Below, piece after piece: positions 25,872-34,266 of a stretch of DNA of 64,000 nt (the stretch's first letter is position 1; each line of letters opens with the position of its first letter). The position numbers were made by a program, and so were the translations under genes. The notes beneath the pieces are model-generated. The model ran no database searches, had not been told where the DNA came from, and saw nothing but the letters and a program-made list of their open reading frames with translations. This DNA is from Methanovulcanius yangii (GTDB taxonomy: Archaea; Halobacteriota; Methanomicrobia; Methanomicrobiales; Methanomicrobiaceae): NCBI RefSeq assembly GCF_018687785.1, contig NZ_LTBL01000001.1:523780-587779 (forward strand). Direction: 5' to 3'.

Positions 25872-27150
25872 GGATATGGTCTGTCCGTTCTGTGGTTGTC
25901 TCTGTGATGATGTGACCCTGACGGTTGAAAATGACATGATCATTGCCGCCGACAACTGCTGCACCGTCGGAAATGCAAAATTCATGGGGAAAAACCGCCT
26001 GAAGTCCCCCATCATCAGGAAGAACGGTGCATGGGAGGAGACCGGGTATGAGGAGGCCGTTCAGTACGCGGTCGACACGCTCCTTGATGCTGATCGTCCT
26101 CTGATGTTCGGCTGGTCCGGGACTCACGGAGAGGCGCAGTGTATCGGCGTTCACATGAACGAGCTCATCGGCGGAGTCATCGACAGCACCACCTCCGTCT
26201 GTCACGGACCATCCATCCTTGCGATTCAGGAGGTAGGGCATCCGGGCTGCACCCTCGGACAGGTGAAGAACCGCGCCGACCTGATCATCTACTGGGGGTG
26301 CAATCCGGTGGAAGGGCATCCGCGTCATATGAGCCGGTACACGGTGTATGCGGACGGGTATTTCCTCGACAACTCCTTCAGGGATCGCAAGGTAATCGTC
26401 GTCGATGTCCGTGAAACGGAGACGGCAAAAATTGCGGACGAATTCGTGCGCATCAAACCCGGCGGCGATTATGCCGTCATCTCGGCACTCCGTGCCATCG
26501 TCCGTGGAAAAGGGGACATCATCCCCGAGTCGGTTGCAGGCGTGAGCAGGGAACAGCTTTTCAAAGTGGCGGAGCTCTGCAAGACCTGCAAGTTCGGGGC
26601 GCTCTTCTTCGGCCTTGGTCTTACCATGGTGAAGGGCAAATACAAGAACGTCCGCAATGCCATCGAACTTGTCGATGAACTGAACCGCCATACGAAGTTT
26701 ACCCTCACCCCCATGCGTGGCCACTGGAATGTGTACGGGTCGAATGAAGTCTTTACGTGGATGACGGGATATCCGTATGCAGTGGATTTCTGCCGGGGAG
26801 TGGCGTTCTACAATCCCGGAGAGACCTCTGCCATCGATATCCTTGCGCGAAAGGAGTGCGATGCGTGCCTCGTGGTGGCAAGCGATCCGGGGGCGCATTT
26901 CCCCCGGGCCTGTGTCGAACATATGAAGGACATACCGACGATCGTCATCGATCCCTTCCAGACGCTCACGACGACGGTGGCAACCCTCCAGATTCCGGTA
27001 GCGGTCACCGGCATCGATGCGGAGGGGACGGCATACCGTATGGACGGTATTCCCCTGAAAGTGAAAAAAGCGCTGGATTTGGGGTATCCGAGTGACGAGG
27101 AGATCCTGTCGAGAATTTATGGGAAGATGATGGAGGTGAAGAGTCGATGA
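25858..27150 (+). CDS. fwdB: Formylmethanofuran dehydrogenase subunit B (tungsto/molybdopterin catalytic)
   Basis: A 430-residue catalytic subunit that reduces CO2 to formate before transfer to methanofuran. The N-terminal VCPFCGCLCDD plus NCC (C9, C12, C16, C34/35) bind a 4Fe-4S cluster. C115 in TTSVCHGPS is the likely metal-ligating cysteine, a position occupied by selenocysteine in some methanogens but by an ordinary TGT codon here. Later pterin-binding elements include YWGCNPVEGHPRHMSRY and LTPMRGHWNVYG. It overlaps both fwdD and fwdA. Confidence 0.95.
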   Translation: MKTIEDMVCPFCGCLCDDVTLTVENDMIIAADNCCTVGNAKFMGKNRLKSPIIRKNGAWEETGYEEAVQYAVDTLLDADRPLMFGWSGTHGEAQCIGVHMNELIGGVIDSTTSVCHGPSILAIQEVGHPGCTLGQVKNRADLIIYWGCNPVEGHPRHMSRYTVYADGYFLDNSFRDRKVIVVDVRETETAKIADEFVRIKPGGDYAVISALRAIVRGKGDIIPESVAGVSREQLFKVAELCKTCKFGALFFGLGLTMVKGKYKNVRNAIELVDELNRHTKFTLTPMRGHWNVYGSNEVFTWMTGYPYAVDFCRGVAFYNPGETSAIDILARKECDACLVVASDPGAHFPRACVEHMKDIPTIVIDPFQTLTTTVATLQIPVAVTGIDAEGTAYRMDGIPLKVKKALDLGYPSDEEILSRIYGKMMEVKSR

Positions 27151-28847
27151 GCGAACTTCTCATTAAAAACGGGTACGTGATCGACCCGCTGGGCGGCATT
27201 TCCGGCGAGATTATGGATATCGCCGTACGGGACGGGAAGATCGTTGAATCGGTCGGAAGTTCGGCCGATGTCATCGACGCCCATGGCATGCTCACTCTTC
27301 CCGGAGGTATCGATTCCCACACCCATATCTGCGGGACCAAGGTGAACTTCGGCCGGTACATGAGTCCCGAGGACATGCGGGCTGGCAGGACGACCCGGAA
27401 GGGTGATATGCATGCCACCTCGGGATTTTCCGTCCCGACGACCTACGGGAACAGTTACCGGTATGCCCGGATGGGGTATACGACCCTCCTCGAGGGGGCG
27501 ATGGCACCCATGGAGGCCCGCCACACCCACGAGGAATTCCAGTATACACCGCTGCAGGACTGTATGGCAAATACCCTTTTTGACGGCAACTGGCAGGCGC
27601 TGGAGGCCATCGGAAACAAGGATATCAAGCGTCTGGCTGGAATTATCGCATGGTATCTGACCGCTTCGAAGGGATTTGCCGTCAAACTCACCAATCCCGG
27701 CGGAACCGAGTCATGGGGATTCGGGCGCGATGTCTCATGTATTCACAAGCGCATTGAGCACTTCAATGTCTCGCCGCGTGAGATCATCACCTCGATGATT
27801 GAAGCGAACGAGATGCTGGGTCTTCCCCATTCCGTCCACCTTCACTGCAACAATCTCGGCAAACCGGGGAACTACCTCTGTACCCTTGACACCTACAACT
27901 CGATACCGGACCTGAACGACAAGAGGCAGTCGCTCTATTCAACGCATGTGCAGTTCCATTCCTACGGGGGGACGTCATGGCACGACTTCTGCTCGAAGGC
28001 GGAGGATATCGCCCGCTCGGTGAACAACAAGCCGCATATCGTCATCGATACCGGTCAGGTGATGTTCGGGAAGACCACGACGATGACTGCCGACGGCCCG
28101 ATGGAGTTCAACCTCTACCGGTTGTATCATAATAAATGGAGCAACCATGATGTCGAGCTCGAGACAGGTTCCGGGGTCATACCTGTTCTCTACAGCAGAA
28201 AAAATCTGGTCAATTCAATCATGTGGGCCATTGGTCTTGAACTGGGCCTGCTTGTTGAGAGCCCGTGGCAGTGTATCCTTGCAACCGACAATCCGAACGG
28301 TGCGCCCTTTGTCCGGTACCCCGAGGTGATGGCGCTTCTGATGAGCAAAAAATACCGGGATGCTGAGTTTGCAACGGTTGATCCGGGGACGGAATCACGC
28401 GTGTCACTTCCTGCTCTCGACAGGGAATTTGACTGGGAGGAGATCGTCATTGCAACACGGTCTGCACAGGCCCGGGCGCTCGGTCTCGTGGATCATGGAA
28501 AAGGGCATCTTGCGGAGGGAGCGGATGCCGATATTGCGATCTATCCGATCGATGTTGCGTCGACGGACCCCGCGCAGGACTATGAATCTGTCATCAATGG
28601 CTTTTCAATGACCGATTATACCATCAAGATGGGTCATGTGGTGGCACGCAAGGGCACCTGTACCATCGATTACTCGAATCGTACCTTCTGGGTCCGCCCA
28701 CGGGTTCCTGAGAATTATGATATGGGCCGCGACCCCGAATTCATCGACAGTTTCAACAAGTACTATTCCATGAGGATGGCGAATTATCCGGTACAGGATG
28801 AGTATACGAAACGCAATGTCTGTATCGAGACGGAGGTGTCGCTATGA
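27147..28847 (+). CDS. fwdA: Formylmethanofuran dehydrogenase subunit A (amidohydrolase-like)
   Basis: A 566-residue subunit of the amidohydrolase superfamily with a binuclear zinc site, which condenses formate with methanofuran. H58 and H60 are in GGIDSHTHICG, K180 in SKGFAVKL is the probable carboxylated lysine, LHCNN and the later LATDNPNGAPF carry further metal or catalytic residues. Length is normal. Overlaps with fwdB and fwdC are four bases each. In the known complex an internal tunnel brings formate from subunit B to this site. Confidence 0.95.
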   Translation: MSELLIKNGYVIDPLGGISGEIMDIAVRDGKIVESVGSSADVIDAHGMLTLPGGIDSHTHICGTKVNFGRYMSPEDMRAGRTTRKGDMHATSGFSVPTTYGNSYRYARMGYTTLLEGAMAPMEARHTHEEFQYTPLQDCMANTLFDGNWQALEAIGNKDIKRLAGIIAWYLTASKGFAVKLTNPGGTESWGFGRDVSCIHKRIEHFNVSPREIITSMIEANEMLGLPHSVHLHCNNLGKPGNYLCTLDTYNSIPDLNDKRQSLYSTHVQFHSYGGTSWHDFCSKAEDIARSVNNKPHIVIDTGQVMFGKTTTMTADGPMEFNLYRLYHNKWSNHDVELETGSGVIPVLYSRKNLVNSIMWAIGLELGLLVESPWQCILATDNPNGAPFVRYPEVMALLMSKKYRDAEFATVDPGTESRVSLPALDREFDWEEIVIATRSAQARALGLVDHGKGHLAEGADADIAIYPIDVASTDPAQDYESVINGFSMTDYTIKMGHVVARKGTCTIDYSNRTFWVRPRVPENYDMGRDPEFIDSFNKYYSMRMANYPVQDEYTKRNVCIETEVSL

Positions 28848-29614
28848 GAGTCATCATGGAAGTCAGGGAACGGCATCGGCCGAACCTTCCCATCGAGGCG
28901 GAATGTATCGTCCCGAAGAACTTTGTGGGGCCGGAGCGGACGTTTTACGTCTGGAAGGGAAACAAAAAGCTCGAACTGCGGGATGTCTTCCGTATCCGTC
29001 GTGACGGTCACGCCAATTCGGTCGATAAGGTGGAGATTATCATCCGTGGCGACAGCTCCCATATCAAACGCATCGGGGAGTACATGGATGGAGGGAAGAT
29101 CACCATCGAGGGCGATATCGGGATGCACTGTGGCAATTTCATGAGTGACGGTGTCATTGAGATCAGGGGCAATGCCGACTCATGGTTGGGCCGGGAGATG
29201 AACGGCGGAACGATCATCTGCCATGGAAATGCCGGTGATTATGCCGGGTCCGGGTATCGCGGTGAAAAGCACGGGATGAAAGGGGGTACCATCGAGATCA
29301 TGGGGGATGCCGGTGATTTTGCCGGAGAAACCCTTGCCGGCGGGGAGATCATCATCCATGGTGATGCCGGGGATATGCCCGGTGTCGACATGAAAGACGG
29401 CACCCTCGTCATCAAAGGCGACTGTTCCCGGCCCTGCGGGAATATGACCGGAGGCACCTGTACGGTACTGGGGACCGTTCATGATATGCTCCCGACCTTC
29501 AGGAATGAAGGGACACAACAGCGGGGCGATCAGGTCCTGACCAGATTCACGGGTGACCATATCTCCCGGGGACTGGGAACACTTTATATAAACAAATTCA
29601 AATATATTGATTGA
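28844..29614 (+). CDS. fwdC: Formylmethanofuran dehydrogenase subunit C
   Basis: A 256-residue beta-helical subunit related to the C-terminal domain of glutamate synthase. Repeating GxGxG-like units are easily seen (GGKITIEGDIGMHCGNFMSD, GGTIICHGNAGDYAG, GGTIEIMGDAGDFAG, GGEIIIHGDAGDMPG). It has a structural role in the complex. It starts inside fwdA by four bases, and its TGA shares a base with the ATG of the small zinc-ribbon gene that follows. Subunits F, G and E are not encoded in this window. Confidence 0.95.
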   Translation: MRVIMEVRERHRPNLPIEAECIVPKNFVGPERTFYVWKGNKKLELRDVFRIRRDGHANSVDKVEIIIRGDSSHIKRIGEYMDGGKITIEGDIGMHCGNFMSDGVIEIRGNADSWLGREMNGGTIICHGNAGDYAGSGYRGEKHGMKGGTIEIMGDAGDFAGETLAGGEIIIHGDAGDMPGVDMKDGTLVIKGDCSRPCGNMTGGTCTVLGTVHDMLPTFRNEGTQQRGDQVLTRFTGDHISRGLGTLYINKFKYID

Positions 29615-29766
29615 TGCTCAGGCACACCTGTGGATATGAGGCTGATGTTCACTGCCGGAAATGCGGACGTGAACTGATCTATCATGAAAAAAACGGACTG
29701 TACTGTCCATATTGCGGAAGAAAGGTCACCATGATCTGCCCGGGGTGCGGCAAGCCCTGGTTATAG
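29614..29766 (+). CDS. 50-residue zinc-ribbon microprotein at the end of the eha-fwd operon
   Basis: Begins MLRHTCGYEADVHCRKCG and ends CPGCGKPWL. Three CxxC knuckles (C14/C17, C31/C34, C42/C45) plus C6 predict a double zinc ribbon or rubredoxin-like metal site. The ATG overlaps the fwdC stop codon by one base (TGATG), a strong sign of coupled translation, and the stop overlaps the end of the convergent zinc-ribbon gene by six bases. The function is unknown. Being co-translated with fwdC, it may assist maturation or regulation of the dehydrogenase; that is inference. Confidence 0.72.
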   Translation: MLRHTCGYEADVHCRKCGRELIYHEKNGLYCPYCGRKVTMICPGCGKPWL

Positions 29767-30030
29767 GGTGTTTGTCCGTATCCAGCGGGCATATGCGGTC
29801 TGCAGGCCCACCTTTTCTTCTTCGCTGAGATCATGCTTTCCTGTTGTGTGAAGGAACCGCTCCAGTTCATGCACGACCGCCTCAGCATCGCGGTGGTTGT
29901 GAAGATCAAGATAGATCTCTGCACGTCGGGAATTGATTGTTTCTCCGCATATGGCACACAATTTCCATTCCTGGTACTGGTCGACATAGGTGAACGTACC
30001 GCAGTTCGGACATCGTATGACTAGGTACAT
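29761..30030 (-). CDS. DUF1922-like zinc-ribbon protein
   Basis: An 89-residue protein starting MYLVIRCPNCGTFTYVD and continuing to KLCAICGETINSRRAEI. The two CxxC pairs and the N-terminal pattern match the small archaeal DUF1922 zinc-ribbon family. The remaining part is a helical, charged extension (HRDAEAVVHELERFLHTTGK) longer than in minimal family members. The function is unknown. A CATATAGC-like TATA lies about 30 bases before the ATG. Confidence 0.75.
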   Translation of the reverse strand: MYLVIRCPNCGTFTYVDQYQEWKLCAICGETINSRRAEIYLDLHNHRDAEAVVHELERFLHTTGKHDLSEEEKVGLQTAYARWIRTNTL

Positions 30031-30148
30031 GAGATAACCGATACATTCTCTGCTGCGCTATATGAATGTTACCGTAAAACTCTTCCCCGGCGCTGTCGGG
30101 GTGGAGCAAACACAATGATTTTTCTACATTCGATGTTCATCCTCATTA

Positions 30149-30892
30149 ATGAGTCTAGAAATAATTCCGGTGGAGGGACTCCCGATGATTAAAAAAGGGG
30201 ACGATCTTCCTGCATTGATCGCCGCCTGTGTTGATGTCAGAGACGGGGATATTCTCTGTGTGGCATCGTCCGTCTACTCGAAATCAAAAGGGCACTGCCG
30301 GCGGCTTGCCGATATCACGCCGACGGAGAAGGCAGCAGGTATCGGGGAGAAATGCGGCGAGGACCCCCGGTTTATCCAGGCAATTCTCGATGAAACCGAT
30401 GACATCATCCTCGAGTATCCGTTCCTCCTCTGCCAGCTGCCGCATGGCCATGTCGGGGTGCGTGCCGGTGTGGACAATTCGAATGTTGACAGGGGTCTCA
30501 TCATTCTCCTCCCGCCCAACCCCATGGGAGCAGCCGAAGACCTGAGACAGGGCATCAAGAACGTCTGTGGTGCGGATGTGCGGGTGATCGTCACCGATAC
30601 CTGCGGACGATCCTTCCGGCGCGGACAGACCGGTGTTGCCATCGGGTGGAGCGGCATGCCGGCAATCCAGGACTACCGCGGGGATACGGATCTCTTCGGA
30701 CGGGTTCTTGAGATAACCGAAGAGGCGGTTGTGGATGAGATCGCAGGTATTGCAAACTTTGTGATGGGTGAGAGTCACCGTGGTGTTCCGGCTGTCGTGT
30801 GCAGGAATTTCCCCGAATGGGAAGGCCATGATGAACTGTACTTTACCCCCGAAGAGGATATCACGCGCAGGGCGCTAAAAAAGATGAATTAG
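30149..30892 (+). CDS. cofE: Coenzyme F420-0:L-glutamate ligase
   Basis: A 247-residue enzyme that adds gamma-linked glutamates to F420-0 with GTP, the last step of F420 synthesis. Family features: IKKGDDLPALIAAC at the start, VASSVYSKSKG, DNSNVDRG, the Gly/Pro-rich LLPPNPMGAAEDLRQG, VIVTDTCGRSFRRGQTGVAIG and GDTDLFGRVLEITEEAV. All conserved blocks are intact. The last bases overlap the convergent Sec61-beta gene. F420 is the hydride carrier of hydrogenotrophic methanogenesis, in keeping with the neighbouring operon. Confidence 0.95.
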   Translation: MSLEIIPVEGLPMIKKGDDLPALIAACVDVRDGDILCVASSVYSKSKGHCRRLADITPTEKAAGIGEKCGEDPRFIQAILDETDDIILEYPFLLCQLPHGHVGVRAGVDNSNVDRGLIILLPPNPMGAAEDLRQGIKNVCGADVRVIVTDTCGRSFRRGQTGVAIGWSGMPAIQDYRGDTDLFGRVLEITEEAVVDEIAGIANFVMGESHRGVPAVVCRNFPEWEGHDELYFTPEEDITRRALKKMN

Positions 30893-31047
30893 AAAAATGC
30901 ATTCAGGAGTATTGTTGCGATTCCGATGACAGCGGCAACGATCATCACTGATTGCGGTGAGATTTGAATTGCTCTGCGGTCTTCGCTGTCATAATATGTC
31001 ACAAGACCTGCAGAGGATACGAGTCTTCCACCACTCTTCTTTGCCAT
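30889..31047 (-). CDS. secG: Preprotein translocase subunit Sec61-beta (SecG)
   Basis: A 52-residue protein. It reads MAKKSGGRLVSSAGLVTYYD, a polar N-terminus typical of archaeal Sec61-beta, then a SEDRRAIQISPQ linker and one C-terminal membrane helix (VMIVAAVIGIATILLNAFF). It is the third component of the SecYE translocation channel. The gene converges on cofE with a four-base overlap. A TATA box 27 bases before the ATG suggests a leaderless transcript. Confidence 0.88.
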   Translation of the reverse strand: MAKKSGGRLVSSAGLVTYYDSEDRRAIQISPQSVMIVAAVIGIATILLNAFF

Positions 31048-31067
31048 ACAGTTAATATTGGCTTTTT

Positions 31068-31080
31068 GGATATATAAATA
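31068..31080 (-). promoter_or_regulatory. TATA box of the Sec61-beta gene, possibly bidirectional
   Basis: TATTTATATATCC on the minus strand is centred 27 bases from the secG ATG, the ideal distance for leaderless transcription. The element is nearly symmetrical, but it lies only about 20 bases before the amidohydrolase ATG on the other strand, so use in that direction is doubtful. Confidence 0.55.
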
Positions 31081-31094
31081 AGAGGTTACGGAGA

Positions 31095-32132
31095 ATGGGA
31101 GGGGAATACACTCTCGAGGGGCGGGCGCTTGTCGGGGAATTATTTGAAGAACAGAAGGTCGCTCTTCATATCCGGGACGGTGTCATCATCGAGATTGAGG
31201 AGAGGCACACGGTCCCGGAGCGGTGGGTCTGTCCGGCTTTTTTCAATGCCCATACCCATATCGCCGATACGGTCGCCATGGACATCGACGCGCCCGGTAG
31301 CCTTGCAGAACTCGTGGCTCCGCCGGACGGGCTGAAACACCGGCTGCTGAGAACGACCGGAACGGATGCTATGATCCATGCGATGCGTGGGACTGTGGAC
31401 GTGATGCGGATGACGGGAACATCCGGGTTTGCGGATTTCCGGGAGGGGGGTCCTGCCGGAGTGGCCGCCCTGAGGACCGCCCTCGGGGGGTCGGGCATGG
31501 ACGCCGTCATCTTCGGAAGGGACGGCGGAGAAGCGGATGCCGACGGGCTCGGCATCTCATCCGTCCGCGAACATGGCGCGGGGACAGGGGACCTGGTCGC
31601 CCGGGCGCGCAGTGCCGGAAAAATGGTTGCATTGCATGCCGGCGAGAAACACAGCCGTGATGTGGAAGAGGCAATCGCCCTGGAACCTGATCTTCTGGTG
31701 CACTGCACCCATGCCACCGATCGCCAGCTGAGAATGATCGCCGATGCGGGGATTCCCGTTGCCGTCTGTCCCCGGTCGAACTGGCGGCTTGGAGTTGCAT
31801 CGTCCCCTGAGTTTCCCCCCATCCGCAGGATGCTGGATATCGGATGCAACGTCGTTCTCGGGACAGACAATGTCATGTTCGTCCAGCCGGACATGGGAGC
31901 GGAGATGTCCTTTGTAAGCTATGTCTATGGTCTCGAACCGGCGACAATCCTTGGAATGGCTACGGCGGGCGCAGCCCTTGCGGGAGCGTCCTACTTGATT
32001 GCCGAGCAGAATAAAGCACATTTCATTACTGTCGATGGTGCTCGTGGCAATGCGCTTTTTTCTAAAAATATTGCGAGATCCGTCGTAAATCGACTAAATT
32101 CACTCTCGTTTGAAGGAACTATTTTAAATTGA
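31095..32132 (+). CDS. Amidohydrolase family protein (cytosine deaminase/chlorohydrolase-like)
   Basis: A 345-residue TIM-barrel metal hydrolase. Ligands in order: HTH in FFNAHTHIAD (about residues 52-54), H in MVALHAGEKH, H in LLVHCTHATDRQL, and D in VLGTDNVM. The PVAVCPRSNWRLG segment before the last ligand is typical of the TrzN/SsnA/cytosine-deaminase subgroup. At 345 residues it is shorter than most of these enzymes. The substrate is unknown. GGAG is just ahead of the ATG. Confidence 0.82.
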   Translation: MGGEYTLEGRALVGELFEEQKVALHIRDGVIIEIEERHTVPERWVCPAFFNAHTHIADTVAMDIDAPGSLAELVAPPDGLKHRLLRTTGTDAMIHAMRGTVDVMRMTGTSGFADFREGGPAGVAALRTALGGSGMDAVIFGRDGGEADADGLGISSVREHGAGTGDLVARARSAGKMVALHAGEKHSRDVEEAIALEPDLLVHCTHATDRQLRMIADAGIPVAVCPRSNWRLGVASSPEFPPIRRMLDIGCNVVLGTDNVMFVQPDMGAEMSFVSYVYGLEPATILGMATAGAALAGASYLIAEQNKAHFITVDGARGNALFSKNIARSVVNRLNSLSFEGTILN

Positions 32133-32172
32133 TATTCAATATTCTATAGTGACATTTCTGGAGAGGTGACCC

Positions 32173-32601
32173 GTGTACAAGAAAATACTGGTTGCGGTAG
32201 ACGGCTCCGATATCAGTCGTAAGACCCTGAAAATCGCTGTTGATGAGGCGAAGGTATGGGGCAGTGATCTTACTGTCGTTTATGTGCTTGAAACCGGTAT
32301 GTTCGAAGACATCCCAGCCGATCAGAAGATGGAGTATATCCGGAATCTGTTCGAACAGCAGGGAAACAATGTCTTTGAGTATGCCGAGGACCTCGGAAAG
32401 GAGGCTGGCGTCAGTGTTGATACCATCTTCAAAGAGGGCCATGCGGGAATTGAGATCATCCATGCCGCTGAGGAGACCGGTGCCGACCTGATTGTCGTCG
32501 GATCGCATGGCAGGAGCGATATAGAACAGATTCTCCTCGGGAGTGTATCTGCCCATGTTGTTCGTCACAGCAAAATCAGTACTCTGGTGGTGAGAGTATA
32601 G
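32173..32601 (+). CDS. Universal stress protein (UspA family)
   Basis: A 142-residue single Usp domain starting MYKKILVAVDGSDIS. The nucleotide-binding loop GSHGRSDIEQILLGSVS (about residues 115-131) matches the GxxGxG(x9)GS ATP-binding type. The GTG start follows GGAGAGGTGACCC. It lies 20 bases before the CBS-domain gene, so the two may be co-transcribed; both families bind adenine nucleotides, which suggests an energy-state role (inference). Confidence 0.92.
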   Translation: MYKKILVAVDGSDISRKTLKIAVDEAKVWGSDLTVVYVLETGMFEDIPADQKMEYIRNLFEQQGNNVFEYAEDLGKEAGVSVDTIFKEGHAGIEIIHAAEETGADLIVVGSHGRSDIEQILLGSVSAHVVRHSKISTLVVRV

Positions 32602-32621
32602 GTAAAAATATTGTTCGCGAT

Positions 32622-33464
32622 GTGATGACCACCGATGTCGTCACCGTCGAGATCCCCGGAAACCGGGATGAGGTTCTCAGAATTCTCAAGCGAACCGGCA
32701 TCAGTGGCGTTCCCGTCCTGAAAGAGGGTGTACTGGTCGGGATCATCACCAGAAAGGATCTTCTCCGAAAGCCGGATGAGATGCAGCTCGGTCTTCTGAT
32801 GACCCCCGACCCCATCACGATTACCCCGGATGCAACCATCGCAGAAGCGGCGGAAATCCTCACAAGGAACAATTTCCGCAGGCTTCCGGTCATAGAAGAC
32901 GGGAGTCTCGTGGGTCTTATCAGTGTGTCGGATATCGTCGGTGCCATCGCCCAGATGAAGATTGCCCATGAGATCAAGAACCGGTTCATGACACATACCT
33001 TTGCCCTGTGGGAAAACACTCCGCTTCCTCTGGTGGGAAGAATCATGGAGATGTCCGGGTATGATGCGGTTCCGATCCTCAACGAAAATGCGCAGCTGAC
33101 AGGTATCATCTCCGAACTTGATCTCATTCGTCATTCATGTATTGAAGACAGTGTCGAGGTCAGTGATTTCTCGAACGGAACGGATGATGACGAATGGACG
33201 TGGGAGTCCATCCGGGATATGCACACCATATCCTACGGGATATCCAAGGTTCAGCTTCCGAACAAACCTGTCCGTGAGGCGATGGTCACCGATGTTGTAG
33301 CCGTTCCCCTGAATGCAGAAATCAGTGAATGTGCCCTGAAGATGAAGCGCGCACGTGTTGATCAGCTTCCGGTCGTCAACGGCGACAAAAAAATGATTTC
33401 AATGCTGTATGACCGGGATCTCATCCGGATCCTTGTCAATGGCGATGCTGCGAATGCGGTCTGA
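32622..33464 (+). CDS. Protein with four CBS domains
   Basis: A 280-residue protein made of two CBS pairs (Bateman modules). Repeats can be followed at MMTTDVVTVE, LLMTPDPITITPD, then IKNRFMTHTFALWENTPLPL and VREAMVTDVVAVPLNAEI. CBS pairs bind adenosyl ligands. No enzymatic domain is attached. The annotated GTG (or ATG three bases on) lacks a Shine-Dalgarno; reading upstream gives IVRDVMTTD, with an ATT at 32610-32612 placed six bases after AGGT, so a slightly longer protein from a rare start is possible. Confidence 0.88.
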   Translation: MMTTDVVTVEIPGNRDEVLRILKRTGISGVPVLKEGVLVGIITRKDLLRKPDEMQLGLLMTPDPITITPDATIAEAAEILTRNNFRRLPVIEDGSLVGLISVSDIVGAIAQMKIAHEIKNRFMTHTFALWENTPLPLVGRIMEMSGYDAVPILNENAQLTGIISELDLIRHSCIEDSVEVSDFSNGTDDDEWTWESIRDMHTISYGISKVQLPNKPVREAMVTDVVAVPLNAEISECALKMKRARVDQLPVVNGDKKMISMLYDRDLIRILVNGDAANAV

Positions 33465-33520
33465 ATTGGACTGCAATCTATATCATTTTCCGTTCGTTTG
33501 ACGCGAATACAGCCAATACA

Positions 33521-33573
33521 TTTAATAAATTGGGGTACATTGTATATCTGAACGCTTTTCATCATTTATATAG
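33521..33573 (+). promoter_or_regulatory. Promoter region of the proteasome beta gene
   Basis: Two TATA-like elements precede psmB: TTTAATAAAT at 33521-33530 and TTTATATAG at 33565-33573. The first would give a leader of about 50 bases with the GGAGGAT site; the second is so close that the transcript would begin near the start codon. Confidence 0.4.
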
Positions 33574-33599
33574 CGTACTTTTTGGCTGGAGGATTTCAA

Positions 33600-34214
33600 A
33601 TGGCAGAACTTTCTGAAACAATAAGTAAAGGAACCACTACGGTCGGAATCGTGTTCAAGGATGGAGTTGTTCTTGCTACTGAACGCCGGGCCACGATGGG
33701 GAACATGATTGCCAGCAAAAAGGCGAAAAAGGTCTATCAGATAGCCGACCGTATCGGAATGACGACGGCCGGCGGCGTGGGTGACGCACAGCAGCTGGCA
33801 CGCCTGATGCAGGTGGAATGCTCCCTCTATGAGATCCGCAGAGGACGGTCCATGACGGTCGGCGCCGCAGCGACCCTTCTTTCGAATGTGCTGAACCAGA
33901 ATCGCATGTACCCGTTTTATGTGCAGCTTCTCGTCGGCGGGTTTGACAAGACCGGGGCAAGTGTCTATTCGGTCGATGCCCTCGGCGGCGCTTCACTTGA
34001 AGAGGATATTGTGGCGACCGGGTCGGGATCGCCCTTTGCCTACGGTGTCCTTGAAGACCGGTTTACCAAGGATATGTCCCGGGATGAAGCGGTTGACCTT
34101 GCAAAACGGGCACTGAAATCTGCGATACGCCGCGATTCGGCTTCGGGCGAATCCATCTGTGTTGTTGTGATCACCAAAGACCAATATCTGGAATATAGTG
34201 AGGAGGACATCTGA
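33600..34214 (+). CDS. psmB: Proteasome subunit beta
   Basis: A 204-residue catalytic subunit of the archaeal 20S proteasome. A short propeptide ([11 protein letters not shown]) precedes T12, which becomes the N-terminal catalytic threonine after autocleavage (TTTVGIVFK). Counting from T12, E17 (ATERR) and K33 (KKV) occupy the usual active-site positions. [12 protein letters not shown] and [12 protein letters not shown] are conserved. The ATG at 33600 follows GGAGGATTTCAA. Confidence 0.96.
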   Translation: MAELSETISKGTTTVGIVFKDGVVLATERRATMGNMIASKKAKKVYQIADRIGMTTAGGVGDAQQLARLMQVECSLYEIRRGRSMTVGAAATLLSNVLNQNRMYPFYVQLLVGGFDKTGASVYSVDALGGASLEEDIVATGSGSPFAYGVLEDRFTKDMSRDEAVDLAKRALKSAIRRDSASGESICVVVITKDQYLEYSEEDI

Positions 34215-34234
34215 AACCTGCTATACTTCCCTAA

Positions 34235-34253
34235 TTTTTTCAAATCTTTTTTT
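34235..34253 (+). terminator. Two T-tracts between psmB and aCPSF1
   Basis: T6 (34235-34240) and T7 (34247-34253) lie 20-40 bases after the psmB stop, typical of archaeal U-tract termination, and just before the aCPSF1 ribosome-binding site AAGGACGG. aCPSF1 itself is reported to mediate termination at U-tracts in methanogens. Confidence 0.45.
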
Positions 34254-34266
34254 AAGGACGGTTTTA

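Noticed and set aside
25858..27150. Selenocysteine in FwdB
   Set aside because: The metal-ligand codon in TTSVCHGPS is a cysteine codon and the frame has no internal TGA.
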